64,000 bases of DNA from Chloroflexota bacterium (GCA_011523515.1 WTGO01000074.1:1-64000); one strand, 5' to 3'; positions 30,717 through 40,780 are shown, counted from the stretch's first letter. A program made the numbers and translations. Notes: generated from the sequence alone by a model not told the origin.

Positions 30717-31979
30717 TCAGTCGCGTTTGAAGCGGCTGTAATCGGGACGCGTATAGTCGGTGAGCGCGCCGCCTTCTACTTCCAGCATTGCCTCGACTTT
30801 GATGGGCAAGCCGAAGAGCTGGATAAATCCGTGCGCGTCTTGCTGATTGTATACGTCTTCTTCGCCGAAAGAGGCATAGTCTTCCCGATACAAGCTGTAA
30901 GGGCTCTTGCGCCCGGCAACAATGATATTCCCTTTGTAGAGCTTGAGCCGGACCGTTCCGGTGACCGTCTCTTGCGTCACTGTCACAAAGCCGTCCAGCG
31001 CCTCGCGCAGCTTGCTATACCACATGCCGTTGTAAACGAGCTCGGCATACTTGGGCGCGACCATGTCCTTATACTGCATCGTATGCTTGTCAAGGCAAAT
31101 GCTTTCCAAGAGCTGATGCGCGCGATGCACAATCGTGCCGGCCGGCGTCTCGTACACGCCGCGGCTCTTCATGCCGACCAAGCGATTCTCCACAATATCC
31201 GTGCGTCCGATACCGTGGCGACCGCCCACGTCATTGAGCGCTGCAAACAGCTCAACCGCACTCATCGCTTCACCATTCAAACTGACGGGATTGCCGTGCT
31301 GGAAACCGATTTCGATGTATTCGGCTTCGTCAGGCGCCTCTTCCGGAGCGCTGGTCAATTGATACATCAGATCTTCGGGCTCGTTCCAGGGATTCTCTAG
31401 CAGGCCGCCTTCGTGAGACAGATGGAAAATATTGCGATCTCGGCTGTAGATGTCTTTCTCGGTATGGGACACGGGCACGCGGAATTCTTCCGCATAAGCC
31501 AGCGCGTCTTCGCGACCGCGAATGTCCCACTCGCGCCAAGGGGCGATCGTCTTCAGTTTCGGATTCAGCGCCATAGTCGACACTTCAAAGCGGACTTGAT
31601 CATTGCCTTTGCCTGTGCAGCCGTGGGCCACGGCATCAGCCCTTTCCAGCGCCGCGATCTCCACCATATGCTTGGCGATTAGCGGACGCGCGAATGATGT
31701 CCCCAGCAGGTACTCCCGCTCGTAAACAGCGCCCGCGCGCAACGTCGGGAATACAAAGTCGGTTAGAAATTCTTCGCGCAGGTCGCGCACGTACAACTTG
31801 GACGCCCCCGAGGCAATAGCTTTTTCTTCCAGGCCGTCAAGCTCCTCTTCCTGCCCCAGGTCTGCGCAAAAGCAAACTACTTCGCAGCCATAGTTGTTTT
31901 TCAACCAAGGCACGATTACCGACGTATCAAGCCCGCCGCTATACGCCAGCACTACTTTTTTGATTTCCGCTGCATCCAT
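30717..31979 (-). CDS. argG: Argininosuccinate synthase
   Basis: A 420-residue enzyme that joins citrulline and aspartate with ATP. The N-type PP loop is [10 protein letters not shown] at residues about 10-19. [15 protein letters not shown] and [12 protein letters not shown] are typical. The ATG at 31979 follows GGGG at 7 nt; a GTG one codon upstream is less likely. It diverges from a small unknown gene; no obvious arginine operator was recognised in the 180-bp intergenic region. Confidence 0.97.
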   Translation of the reverse strand: MDAAEIKKVVLAYSGGLDTSVIVPWLKNNYGCEVVCFCADLGQEEELDGLEEKAIASGASKLYVRDLREEFLTDFVFPTLRAGAVYEREYLLGTSFARPLIAKHMVEIAALERADAVAHGCTGKGNDQVRFEVSTMALNPKLKTIAPWREWDIRGREDALAYAEEFRVPVSHTEKDIYSRDRNIFHLSHEGGLLENPWNEPEDLMYQLTSAPEEAPDEAEYIEIGFQHGNPVSLNGEAMSAVELFAALNDVGGRHGIGRTDIVENRLVGMKSRGVYETPAGTIVHRAHQLLESICLDKHTMQYKDMVAPKYAELVYNGMWYSKLREALDGFVTVTQETVTGTVRLKLYKGNIIVAGRKSPYSLYREDYASFGEEDVYNQQDAHGFIQLFGLPIKVEAMLEVEGGALTDYTRPDYSRFKRD

Positions 31980-32099
31980 CACACTGCCCCATCATTGATA
32001 TCGCTATAAGGCGCCTAGTTTACGCAAAGATTCAGGTTTTGGAAGTGGACGGTACTATCGACAAGCGCAAAACACAGTCAGACCATAGCGCACAACGAC

Positions 32100-32128
32100 T
32101 TGTGAACCTGGCCGACTGCGGCTACAAT
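32100..32128 (+). promoter_or_regulatory. Promoter of the 104-residue unknown gene
   Basis: TTGTGA (32100-32105) and TACAAT (32123-32128), 17 bp apart, about 36 bp before the first ATG at 32164. Confidence 0.5.
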
Positions 32129-32163
32129 GCGGCAGTCGCAAGCGATGGGCAATCGTGACAGGG

Positions 32164-32478
32164 ATGACGATGACGACTGTTGATCAACTCAAGACCTTGC
32201 GCGACCAGAAGTCGCGCCCGCATTTGGAGCAGTACGCGCCCGTTTGGCTCCTGCGCGAAGATGTCTTTGCGGAAGACGAATCGATCCAATTTCATGTCCT
32301 GTTTCAGCACAATTTGCACGGCTGGGTCAATCGCCGTTACCGTTACGACGGATTCAACGACACGCTGTATCACAAGGGCCAGACGCTTGTGTCGGAAGAC
32401 GACGCGCTTGAGCTAATGGTCGAGGCGCCGTTCATTGAAGCCAAGACCGCCGATGTACCTAACTCTTACGGCGGCTAG
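32164..32478 (+). CDS. Conserved-looking small protein, function unknown
   Basis: About 104 residues, soluble, with many aromatic and charged residues. Near the middle it reads HGWVNRRYRYDGF, then LYHKGQTLV. I recognise no family. Start choice is uncertain between ATG 32164, ATG 32170 and GTG 32155. It has its own good promoter. Its stop codon shares the CTAG tetranucleotide with the convergent glycosyltransferase stop. Confidence 0.6.
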   Translation: MTMTTVDQLKTLRDQKSRPHLEQYAPVWLLREDVFAEDESIQFHVLFQHNLHGWVNRRYRYDGFNDTLYHKGQTLVSEDDALELMVEAPFIEAKTADVPNSYGG

Positions 32479-33737
32479 GCGTTTTTCAGCGCCTGATCCG
32501 CGACCTCGTCAAACACGCTTATGAGCCTGCGCGCGATCTCTGACCAGGCGTAGGTCTTGGCGAGGCGCGAGGCGCTGATGCCCATTGACGCTGCCTTGGA
32601 CGGATCGCTGAGCAATTGAATAATGCAATCCGCCAGTGAGATCGGTTCGCGCGCCGGAATGTGGAAACCCGTCTCTTGATCCCGCACCAGAAACTGCAGA
32701 CCGCCGACTTGCGACGCGATCACCGGCGTTCCTGATGACATCGCTTCCAAGGCCACCATGCCAAAGGACTCGTAATCAGAGGGCATGATTACGGCCGTCG
32801 CCGCCGCGTAATAGCGGGGCAATTCCGACTGTTCCTTGGCGCCTACAAAACTGACCAAAGGATCAATGGCCAGCTCGACGCTCTTTGTCTGCAGTCGATT
32901 CATCTCACGGTCGTCGCCGCTGGTTGGGTCCCCGCCGACAATCATAAAGTGCAGCCGGCGCAGCATAGCCGGCGCCCGCTCACGCAGCACATGCAGCGCT
33001 TCCAGGATGGTATCGACCGCCTTTAGCGGCTCAATCCTGCCGACGAACAGCAACATATGCCCGTCCGGCGCCAAGCCTAATGATTCGCGGGCTTCACGCC
33101 CAGACATGCCATCTTGAAAGCGCCCCGCGTTGACGCCCGGCGGAATCACTGTGATCTGCCGGCGCGTGGCGCGATACAGCCAGCGCAGCTGCGCCTGTTC
33201 GGCCGGTGTCGCGGCAATGATGCGATCGGCAGTCTGCAAAATCTGCTGCTCGGTCATTATACGAATGTCGGGCTGATAACCTGCGCTGACTTCGATTCGC
33301 TTCTTCATGTGCCCCAGCGTGTGGTACATGTGCGCAAAGCGAGTGCCCCAGACTTCTTTGAGCTTGGCCGCCACCCAGCCGCTGAGCCAGTAGTGGCTGT
33401 AGACGAGGTCGTACTGCAAACTGCGCAAGGTGGCAAAGGCCATGAGCGCGGCCGTAAATTCAGACAGGTAGTCGTAGTGCTCTTCCGGTGTCCAGGGCAG
33501 CAAGGGACCCGCCTTCAGATAGATGACACGTACATTTTCGCCGATGGACGTGTCAATTTCCGGGTCCAGCTCCCGGGAGCGCCGCGTGAAAATATCGACC
33601 CGCAGCCCCTGCCGACCCAATTCGCGCGACAATTCGCGGATATACACATTCATCCCGCCGGTTTTGGCGCCGCCCATCGGCGCCAGCGGGCTGGTATGGA
33701 CACAGATGAGCGCGATCCTGTTGACGGGCATTGTCAC
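32475..33737 (-). CDS. GT4-family glycosyltransferase
   Basis: A 420-residue GT-B glycosyltransferase. The N-terminal domain opens with a GGAKTGGMNVYIREL glycine-rich acceptor loop, as in MshA and sucrose-phosphate-synthase-like enzymes. The C-terminal domain contains LLFVGRIEPLKAVD and the nucleotide-sugar E-x7-E motif ESFGMVALE. Substrates are not predictable; candidates are glycolipid, mycothiol-type or sucrose-type products. It is 22 bp after the acyltransferase-like gene and probably cotranscribed with it. Confidence 0.88.
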   Translation of the reverse strand: MTMPVNRIALICVHTSPLAPMGGAKTGGMNVYIRELSRELGRQGLRVDIFTRRSRELDPEIDTSIGENVRVIYLKAGPLLPWTPEEHYDYLSEFTAALMAFATLRSLQYDLVYSHYWLSGWVAAKLKEVWGTRFAHMYHTLGHMKKRIEVSAGYQPDIRIMTEQQILQTADRIIAATPAEQAQLRWLYRATRRQITVIPPGVNAGRFQDGMSGREARESLGLAPDGHMLLFVGRIEPLKAVDTILEALHVLRERAPAMLRRLHFMIVGGDPTSGDDREMNRLQTKSVELAIDPLVSFVGAKEQSELPRYYAAATAVIMPSDYESFGMVALEAMSSGTPVIASQVGGLQFLVRDQETGFHIPAREPISLADCIIQLLSDPSKAASMGISASRLAKTYAWSEIARRLISVFDEVADQALKNA

Positions 33738-33759
33738 TCCGCGATCGGCGCCGCCGCGT

Positions 33760-34764
33760 TTAGCTGGCTCTGATGTTCATCACCGGGTTGTCGCGGCCGC
33801 CCATGCGATACTTGTAGGGCTCATCGCCGCGCAGAAAATCATAGGTCTGGTAGCCCTGCTCAATCGCGTGGCGTATGCTGTAGGCCAGCAAAACGATCCC
33901 CGGGCTGAGGTCGGCATAGTCCTGGTGATCGTGCCCGGAGTTGTAAACCATAACCCGGTCGCCGTATACGAAGTTTATATAGGCCGCCGCGCGCTCTTCA
34001 TCGACCGTCAGAAAGTTCATCTGCAACCAGCCGCGTTCCTGCAGCAAGGGCACAATATCGCGGAAGAAGCGCAGATTCTTGTCGTCGCTCAGAAATTCCG
34101 CCTTGTCCGGATCACTCGCGGCCATCAACCGGATGAAGTGAGAGACTTCTTCTTCCAAGTCATGCCGTCCATTGACGATATACCAGTCTATCGTCTTCTC
34201 ACTGCCCTGTATGCGCCTGATCTTGCGCCGCAGCTCATGCCGCTGCTTCTTGTCGAGCATGCGCAGGTAACCGGTCCAATCTGCCGGCAGGTCAATTATG
34301 GGGCAAACTTCTTGCTGCTCAACAGCCGTGCTGAATCCGCGCGCCTCCAATAGACCCGGCAGAATCCGCCGAGTTGGCGAGTCAAAGGGGATATTGCAAA
34401 AGTCAAGCACATCAAAGTCGTCACGCTGAGCAGCAAAATAGTCAGCGAAGGCGGTGTAAACGGCAGTCAAATGCTCTTGATCGACGATGAAGTCGAGGTA
34501 ATCCGTCACATCGACGCAGCCGACGATCTGCAATGTTCGCCGATCGTCGGACTTCGCCAAAAATAGTGGCGCGATGCCGGCCAGCTGCCCGTTTTGATGA
34601 CAAGCCAGTATGCGCAAGACGCCGGGAGAATATGCGTCCCACCAGGTCTTCTGCCATTCCCAGGTGTAAAAGACATGATTCACCGGCGCGCGTTGCAATA
34701 GCGAATTCCACTCCCGCTGCAATACGTCAAACGCCGATTCCTCAACGTAGCCTGAAATTTCCAC
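33760..34764 (-). CDS. CelD/BcsL-type acyltransferase-like (GNAT fold) protein
   Basis: A 334-residue protein with the two-lobe GNAT/FemAB layout. Typical stretches are FYTWEWQKTWWDAY and LACHQNGQLAGIAPLFL near the start, KKQRHELRRKIRRIQ at mid-protein and YDFLRGDEPYKYRMG at the C-terminus, matching the Acetyltransf_6 (CelD) family. These proteins modify sugars or envelope molecules, but the substrate here is unknown. The adjacent glycosyltransferase supports a role in surface glycan or glycolipid modification, which is inference. Confidence 0.78.
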   Translation of the reverse strand: MEISGYVEESAFDVLQREWNSLLQRAPVNHVFYTWEWQKTWWDAYSPGVLRILACHQNGQLAGIAPLFLAKSDDRRTLQIVGCVDVTDYLDFIVDQEHLTAVYTAFADYFAAQRDDFDVLDFCNIPFDSPTRRILPGLLEARGFSTAVEQQEVCPIIDLPADWTGYLRMLDKKQRHELRRKIRRIQGSEKTIDWYIVNGRHDLEEEVSHFIRLMAASDPDKAEFLSDDKNLRFFRDIVPLLQERGWLQMNFLTVDEERAAAYINFVYGDRVMVYNSGHDHQDYADLSPGIVLLAYSIRHAIEQGYQTYDFLRGDEPYKYRMGGRDNPVMNIRAS

Positions 34765-34870
34765 GCCGGGCGACTCTCCTCATAGCTTGCTCAGCCGGCT
34801 TTGCCATATCTGAGACATTACGTACAGACTCATTCTTACACTCGCCTACGTTTTCCGGAATCCGTCGTGA

Positions 34871-35725
34871 TCATGCTGATGTGGCTTTGGGTGTCTCGGG
34901 CAGGTTGCCCCATTCAGTCCAGGAGCCGTCGTAGAGTCGCAGATTCTTGGCGCCGGCGATTTCCATGGCAATCATGCCAACATTGGCCGAGACACCCGAA
35001 TTGCAGTAAAGCACCGTGTTATCGGCATCCAGCTTAATTCCCAAGTCTGCGAGGTGTTCCTGAATCTCTGGCGCAGATTTTACCGTCAGATCCTCATTTA
35101 CCATTGCGTTCCAAGGCGCGTTAATCGCAGTGGGGATATGCCCGCCGACTTTAGCCCGGGAGGACTCCCCGGCATACTCAGCGGGCGAGCGAACATCAAT
35201 CAACTGCATGTTTCCGCTCGCCAACCCGTCCAGAATCTCGTCCGCCGTCGCCTTCAGTTCGGGAACTTCTTTCGTGACAAAAGCCGTCGGCTCATATTGC
35301 GGGACCGCAGACGAAACAGGACGTCCCTCGGCCAGCCATAGACCCCAGCCGCCATCCAGAACGCGCACATCGTCATGCCCATAATAGCGCATGGCCCAGC
35401 GCATCCGACCAGCAAACATGCTGCTAATATTGTCATACACAACCACAGCGTGGTCGTTCCCAATACCCAGGCGCGACATCAACGCGGAGAAGCGCTCGGG
35501 CGACGCGATATCGTTGGAAGGCGAACCCGGTTCGACGATGTCCACTTGCCAGTCAACGAAAATCGCGTTGGGAATATGAGACGCAAGGTATCCCTCTCTG
35601 TCGGTTACATAATGCGGCGGAGGCGCCGTCGGCGGCAGCACACTGCCGCGCAGCTCCACAAGGCGCAGATTCTCGTCATCCAAATGCGCTTCAAGCCAAG
35701 CAGTTGTCACGAGCGGCGATTGCAT
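34871..35725 (-). CDS. Rhodanese-type sulfurtransferase
   Basis: A 284-residue tandem-rhodanese protein. The N-terminal inactive domain holds IPNAIFVDWQVD and the C-terminal domain holds the active-site Cys in LYCNSGVSANVG, close to the loop of 3-mercaptopyruvate and thiosulfate sulfurtransferases. The ending YDGSWTEWGN is also typical. ATG at 35725 follows GATGGGG; a GTG at 35761 would add 12 residues. Sulfur donor cannot be assigned from the loop alone. Confidence 0.9.
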   Translation of the reverse strand: MQSPLVTTAWLEAHLDDENLRLVELRGSVLPPTAPPPHYVTDREGYLASHIPNAIFVDWQVDIVEPGSPSNDIASPERFSALMSRLGIGNDHAVVVYDNISSMFAGRMRWAMRYYGHDDVRVLDGGWGLWLAEGRPVSSAVPQYEPTAFVTKEVPELKATADEILDGLASGNMQLIDVRSPAEYAGESSRAKVGGHIPTAINAPWNAMVNEDLTVKSAPEIQEHLADLGIKLDADNTVLYCNSGVSANVGMIAMEIAGAKNLRLYDGSWTEWGNLPETPKATSA

Positions 35726-35827
35726 ACTGTATTCCCCATCCCTGAACCGGTAAGCTTCCACTGATTTTACTCGGATTTGAATCAGCTGGCGAGAATCGCT
35801 GAGTTTTCCCTCAATGAGCCAGTCAGA

Positions 35828-35833
35828 TATAAT
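35828..35833 (+). promoter_or_regulatory. Consensus -10 box before the hydrolase-ligase fusion gene
   Basis: TATAAT 68 bp before the fusion gene ATG. The -35 region (TTTCCC at 35805-35810) is weak. Confidence 0.4.
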
Positions 35834-35900
35834 GTGTCGGAGTGATAGTCGCAGTCGCTGACTGCTGCTGAAATCTCAAGCGGCGCAACGAAAGTCGCCC

Positions 35901-38408
35901 ATGAAAAAACGTATTCGCGGACTGAAACGGTCCGTATTTCTACTGGATTTCGACTTGTATCGCGTCAACGTGCCGATACGAGACCATCAAGGCCAACATC
36001 TGAGCGTCATTGACCTGCATCCGCAGGATGTCGAATCAACCATTCTCTTTCAACACGGATTCGCCGGCGTGGCTGAGTCTTGGGAGCACCAGTTGGCGCA
36101 TTTCGCCAGCGAATATCGAGTGCTTGCGCCGGACCTGCGCGGCCACGGCCAGAGCGATGCGCCTCACAGTCAGTATTCCATGCCCGAGTTGGTACAAGAC
36201 ATGCATGATGTCCTTGCCGCCATGAACGCGCCGGAGAAAATCGTCCTCGCCGGACATTCGTTTGGCGGCGCCATCTGCATTGAATTCGCCAACGCTTTCC
36301 CCGAACGCATCGACAAATTGATCCTGGTCGCCTCCGCTGGCGAGTATCCCCTGCCCAAGATCGCCTCCCTGCTCTTCAGAATACCGGTGCATATCGCCCT
36401 GCCCTTCTGGCGCTACCGCCGCAAGTGGGATGCCGAATATCACGCGCTGAAGAATATGTTCCTGCACAGCATGTATGGCTGGCAGGCGTGGTCGCAATTG
36501 CGCAACATTTCGAATGACACGCTGGTAATCACCGGCGAACGGGACAACTACTTCCCGCGCTATGTCTACGACGATGTCGCCAAATTGATACCCGGCGCCA
36601 TAGTCGAAGACGTGGGTTCCGCCAAGCATAAGGTGCAACTTGAACGACACGAGGCGGTAAATCGCGCCATTGAACGCTTCATCGAAACGTCCAGGCGCTC
36701 ATCCTGGCGATCAATCTCGGCGATTGACGCGCTATCCAAAGGACGACCCTGGCTGGGACATTACGACACCGACACCGCCCACACGATTCCCATTCCGCAC
36801 CAGCCCTTGTTTCGCTTCCTTGAAAGCGCCGCTGATTGGGTTCCCCGGCGCATCGCCACCGTCTTTTATGGCAAAACGCTCACCTATCGGCGGTTGGAAG
36901 CTAAAGCCAATCAGTTTGCCCATGGACTGCGCAGCTGTGGCGTTTCGTTCGGCGACCGCGTACAAATCGTGCTGCCGAATACTCCGCAATTCATCATCGC
37001 TTACTACGCCATTCTGAAATTGGGCGCCGTGGTCGTTCTGTCAAACCCGGATGCCAACGCGGACTTGATCGTCAGCCACGCGCGCGAGACGGAATCCAAA
37101 GTATTAGTCACACTCAGCGCCTTCAGCGAGCTGGCGCAGCTCATCCACGAGTCGACTGACGTCGAGACGCTGATCTTTACCGGCATCGGCAAACACGTCA
37201 CGACAAGCAGCGATTCGGCCTTCGGCAGGCATAAGCACCCGACCGATGACGACGAAAAACTGGCGCGCCAAATCGGCGGATTCATGTCGGAGATCGCGGC
37301 TGATCAGAGTGTCGATGCGCCGGGCATTGATGTGACGCCGAGTGATCTTGCGGTCATCGCATACACGAGCGGCACAACCGGCCATCCGCGCGGCGTCTGC
37401 TTGACCCATGCCAATCTGGTCGCCAATGCGCTGCAGACGCGGCATTGGATGAAGGAAATTGACTACGGCAAAGAAGTCGTTATGGCTGTTGTTCCTTTCG
37501 AGCATAGCTATGGCATGACCACCGCCATGAACCTGCCCATACTGATCGCGGCGAAAATCGTCATCATCTCAGTGTTTGAACTCAAGCAGGTTCTGGAACA
37601 GATTCGCCATTACAAGCCAACGCTATTCCCGGGCGTCCCCTCCATGTTCACCCTCATCAACCAGGCGAAAAACGTCCGCAGCTACGGGCTGTCATCGATA
37701 AAGGCCTGCATCAGCGGCGCGGCGCCGCTTCCGGTTGAAGTGCAAGAGGCCTTTGAGAAACTGACCAGAGGACGTCTGGTCGAAGGCTACGGTCTGACCG
37801 AAGCCGGTCCGGTAACCCACTCCAATCCGCTCTACGGACTGCGCAAAGTCGGCTCGATCGGCGTGCCTTTGCCAAACACTGACGCCAAGATCGTCGATCT
37901 CTTGACCGGAGACGACCTTCCTGCCGGGCAAATCGGCGAGATGCTGGTCCGCGGTCCGCAAGTCATGCAGGGGTATTGGCGCGCGGGCAGCGATGAGGAA
38001 TCGGTCATTAGGGATGGTTGGCTCCATACCGGCGATGTGGCAGTCATGGATGATGACGGTTACTTCAAGATCATCAGCCGCAAACGGGATACGATCTTTG
38101 CCGGCGACTACAGTGTTTATCCGCGCGATGTCGAAGAAGTGCTGTATGAACACAACAAGGTGCTGGAGGCGGCGGTTGTCGGCGTTGGCCACGAAGATGG
38201 AAAACAGCGCATCAAGGCCTATGTCGTGCCGCGGCCGGAAAGTCGTCTTTCGCAGGGAGAACTGCTGGCGCTGTGCAGGCGGCGTCTCGAAGCCTACGCC
38301 GTGCCTTGGGAAATCGAATTCCGCCAGACGCTGCCGCGCTCATTCATCGGCAAAGTGCTGCGCCGCGTACTGTTTGAAGAGGATGCTAAGCGGAATCGCG
38401 AACCATAA
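35901..38408 (+). CDS. Alpha/beta hydrolase fused to acyl-CoA synthetase (AMP-forming)
   Basis: One uninterrupted 835-residue frame with two enzymes. Residues about 1-263 form an alpha/beta hydrolase with nucleophile Ser120 (GHSFGG), Asp215 (GERD) and His243 (AKHK), plus an HGF oxyanion loop. Residues about 300-835 form an ANL-family acyl-CoA synthetase: AMP-binding P-loop YTSGTTGHPRG at 488-498, YGLTEAGPVTHSN, GWLHTGDVA and a C-terminal catalytic Lys in FIGKVLRR. A plausible reading is hydrolysis of an ester or thioester followed by activation of the released acid, with substrate channelling. Substrate is unknown. I see no frameshift or loss of catalytic residues in either half. A second, separate FadD-like ligase lies at 47-49 kb. 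Confidence 0.9.
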   Translation: MKKRIRGLKRSVFLLDFDLYRVNVPIRDHQGQHLSVIDLHPQDVESTILFQHGFAGVAESWEHQLAHFASEYRVLAPDLRGHGQSDAPHSQYSMPELVQDMHDVLAAMNAPEKIVLAGHSFGGAICIEFANAFPERIDKLILVASAGEYPLPKIASLLFRIPVHIALPFWRYRRKWDAEYHALKNMFLHSMYGWQAWSQLRNISNDTLVITGERDNYFPRYVYDDVAKLIPGAIVEDVGSAKHKVQLERHEAVNRAIERFIETSRRSSWRSISAIDALSKGRPWLGHYDTDTAHTIPIPHQPLFRFLESAADWVPRRIATVFYGKTLTYRRLEAKANQFAHGLRSCGVSFGDRVQIVLPNTPQFIIAYYAILKLGAVVVLSNPDANADLIVSHARETESKVLVTLSAFSELAQLIHESTDVETLIFTGIGKHVTTSSDSAFGRHKHPTDDDEKLARQIGGFMSEIAADQSVDAPGIDVTPSDLAVIAYTSGTTGHPRGVCLTHANLVANALQTRHWMKEIDYGKEVVMAVVPFEHSYGMTTAMNLPILIAAKIVIISVFELKQVLEQIRHYKPTLFPGVPSMFTLINQAKNVRSYGLSSIKACISGAAPLPVEVQEAFEKLTRGRLVEGYGLTEAGPVTHSNPLYGLRKVGSIGVPLPNTDAKIVDLLTGDDLPAGQIGEMLVRGPQVMQGYWRAGSDEESVIRDGWLHTGDVAVMDDDGYFKIISRKRDTIFAGDYSVYPRDVEEVLYEHNKVLEAAVVGVGHEDGKQRIKAYVVPRPESRLSQGELLALCRRRLEAYAVPWEIEFRQTLPRSFIGKVLRRVLFEEDAKRNREP

Positions 38409-38540
38409 TCTGGCGCCTGGCGAAGAAAATTACCATGGCGCGCGGATATGAAGCCACCGCAAATTGATGTCTGCTGATTCGCAAATGAGTTATGATTGGG
38501 TTGTCGGAACGGTTTAAGTCGCAAACAGTAATCCTATAAT

Positions 38541-39197
38541 ATGACCTTTCTGCCCTTGTTTCCTCTCAATACAGTGCTCTTCCCCGGGATGCAGCTCAAG
38601 CTCCACATATACGAGCCACGCTACAAATCGATGATCAACCAGTGCGTCGACCGCAATGAGCCGTTCGGCGTTGTTCTTATTCGGCAGGGGGCCGAGACCG
38701 GTAGCCAGGAGACCGTGCCATTTGATGTGGGATGTACGGCGGATATCGGCGAGGTGCAGCGCCTGCCGCTCGGACGCATGAACATCGTAACGACAGGCCA
38801 CCGGCGCTTTCGCATCAACGCGCTCGATCGCAGTAGACCATACCTGGCTGGCGATGTAGATTACTTTCTGCCTGAAGCGGATCGTCCCGTTGCCATCAAG
38901 GTGTACAGCAAAGTTCTGCGTCCATTGCTGCTGCGTTACCTTGACATACTGGCGTCTTCCTCCGATGCGCAGTTTGATCCGGAACAGCTGCCGCGACAGC
39001 CCAGAGCGATCGCACAGATCGGGTCGATATTGCTGCAGGCGGATAATTTGCAGAAACAGCAGCTGCTCTCGATTGACAGTTTGTCGCGCTTGCTCACGAC
39101 TCTGGTAGATATTTACCGGCTCGAGACTATGCTTTTGCAGGTTCGTTTGTCGCCGCCCGGTGAAGATTTCAACATTGGTCATTTCTCGCGTAATTGA
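38541..39197 (+). CDS. LON substrate-binding-domain protein
   Basis: A 218-residue stand-alone LON N-terminal domain (PF02190). The family signature LPLFPLNTVLFPGMQLKLHIYEPRY is near the N-terminus, with GCTADIGEV and TTGHRRFRI following. No ATPase or protease domain is present. Function of such proteins is poorly defined; peptide or protein binding is assumed from the domain. Confidence 0.9.
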   Translation: MTFLPLFPLNTVLFPGMQLKLHIYEPRYKSMINQCVDRNEPFGVVLIRQGAETGSQETVPFDVGCTADIGEVQRLPLGRMNIVTTGHRRFRINALDRSRPYLAGDVDYFLPEADRPVAIKVYSKVLRPLLLRYLDILASSSDAQFDPEQLPRQPRAIAQIGSILLQADNLQKQQLLSIDSLSRLLTTLVDIYRLETMLLQVRLSPPGEDFNIGHFSRN

Positions 39198-39298
39198 GCC
39201 GACCTCAACACGTTTGGTTGGGCGTGATATGATGGGCTGAGGCGCCAAACCACGCGACGCAAATAGCGCCTAATCGGGACAGCCACGCGAGGCGCCGC

Positions 39299-40504
39299 TT
39301 GCATACGCGCAAATCTGCAGTTGTTCGAGCCGCTGTAATTGCCCTGCTGATCTTGCTGTCGCTGGAACTTGCGCTACAGCTTGCGTTCCCTCACCTGCCC
39401 TTGTCTATCATCCAGCAAATGCCTCAATTCCGCGCGCGTATGGGTTTCCAGCTTGATACCGCGCATGGTGTGCAGGAATACCCGGCGGGTCAGACGGTCA
39501 ACTACAAAATTTCGCAAACAAGCGGAGACCTGTATCGGCTGACCTGTCTGTCGCCGGATGACGCGCCGCCATTCGACACATATAGTGTGTCGTTTCAACG
39601 GGATGCGCATGGTTTTCGCAATCCCGAACCCTGGCCGGACAAGGTAAATCTCGTTGTAATCGGAGATTCGTTTACCGCAGCTGAGGCAATTGTAGAACCG
39701 TTCTGGCATGATATTTCGGATTCGATACTGGTATTCGGCTTGCCGGGCACGGGCACACTGCAGCAGCAGCGGCTCTTGCAGGCGTACGCGCTGCCGCGCC
39801 AGCCAGATATAGTCGTACTCGCTTACTTCGCGGGCAACGACCTGCAAGACAGCCTTACGTTCTCTCGCAAGACACAAGCAGAAGACGGCGGATCAAGCGG
39901 AACCGGACTGGCCAATCTTACAATTGAGCACTTCGTGCTCTTCAATATCGCTTACGCGCTTCGCAATGTCATCTTGCCGGGTGAACAGGCGCCTTGCCAT
40001 TATCCGCAGTTTGCGGCTACGGATCCGCCTACGCCGCTCGCCTTCTACGACGAGTTTCTGTCGTCCTTTGCGCTGGATAGCCCAACCTTGCGAGCAAGCG
40101 AGATGTTTCGAATCACGAGCGAGTCGATCATCGAGATGGCCGAAACGCTGGAAACGAGAGGCGCACGGTTTATTCTGATGTATATACCTCAGAAGGCCGA
40201 ACTGTACTGGGAGCTTCTGTCCGCTGAAACAAGGGCGGAAATCGTCGCGGGCAGCGCCGCATTTGACCAGGCGCTGGACCCGCGTGTGATCAGCGAGCAT
40301 CTGCCAGCCCAGCGCAATCTCATGGCCGAGCTGGCGTCTGAATTGAACATCGTCTTTCTTGACTTGGCCCGACCCCTGAGCAGTGCGATCAGCGAAGGCG
40401 AGCAGCCTTATTTCTTTGCCGATACGCACTGGAATCAGACAGGCCACAATATTGCGCGAATCGCCTTGCTCGACTTGCTGAATCAGTCTAACCTTGATAT
40501 GTAA
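39299..40504 (+). CDS. Membrane-anchored SGNH/GDSL-like hydrolase
   Basis: A 401-residue protein with an N-terminal membrane anchor (about residues 11-35) and an extracytoplasmic SGNH-fold domain. Block I is VIGDSFTAAE (Ser nucleophile), block III is YFAGNDLQD, and the catalytic Asp/His pair is in FADTHWNQTGH near residue 380. The family includes AlgX/AlgJ-like O-acetyl-transferring and esterase proteins. The start is uncertain; the annotated TTG has no strong ribosome site. First gene of the carbamoyltransferase cluster. Confidence 0.8.
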   Translation: MHTRKSAVVRAAVIALLILLSLELALQLAFPHLPLSIIQQMPQFRARMGFQLDTAHGVQEYPAGQTVNYKISQTSGDLYRLTCLSPDDAPPFDTYSVSFQRDAHGFRNPEPWPDKVNLVVIGDSFTAAEAIVEPFWHDISDSILVFGLPGTGTLQQQRLLQAYALPRQPDIVVLAYFAGNDLQDSLTFSRKTQAEDGGSSGTGLANLTIEHFVLFNIAYALRNVILPGEQAPCHYPQFAATDPPTPLAFYDEFLSSFALDSPTLRASEMFRITSESIIEMAETLETRGARFILMYIPQKAELYWELLSAETRAEIVAGSAAFDQALDPRVISEHLPAQRNLMAELASELNIVFLDLARPLSSAISEGEQPYFFADTHWNQTGHNIARIALLDLLNQSNLDM

Positions 40505-40544
40505 TTTGACGCAATCACGCTTTGGCCTGACAGGGAGCTTGCAT

Positions 40545-40778
40545 TTGAAACGCATTCGAGAAATCGCCTGGGAGCGCTTCAGCATAAATTCGGCTGTAGT
40601 TGCCGATATCAATGGCCGCTTCATCGCGACGCTTTTTTACTGCACGATCATGGTGCCTTTTGGTTTGCTGTCCGCTCTATTCATGGATCCGCTGCGCAAA
40701 AGGCGGTCTGTCAGCGCCAGCTGGCTCCCGCGTGAAGCCGTGCCTGCCGATATAAAATCCGCCAAAGAGCAAGGTTAA
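40545..40778 (+). CDS. Small single-TM protein of the carbamoyltransferase cluster
   Basis: A 77-residue protein with one membrane segment (about residues 25-46) between a basic N-terminus and a hydrophilic C-terminus. The TTG at 40545 follows AGGGAG at 7 nt, so I favour it over a start at 40494 inside the preceding gene. It ends 2 bp before the carbamoyltransferase start. Such small proteins (SxtJ-like) often accompany TobZ/NodU carbamoyltransferases; a subunit or anchor role is inference. Confidence 0.6.
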   Translation: MKRIREIAWERFSINSAVVADINGRFIATLFYCTIMVPFGLLSALFMDPLRKRRSVSASWLPREAVPADIKSAKEQG

Positions 40779-40780
40779 GC

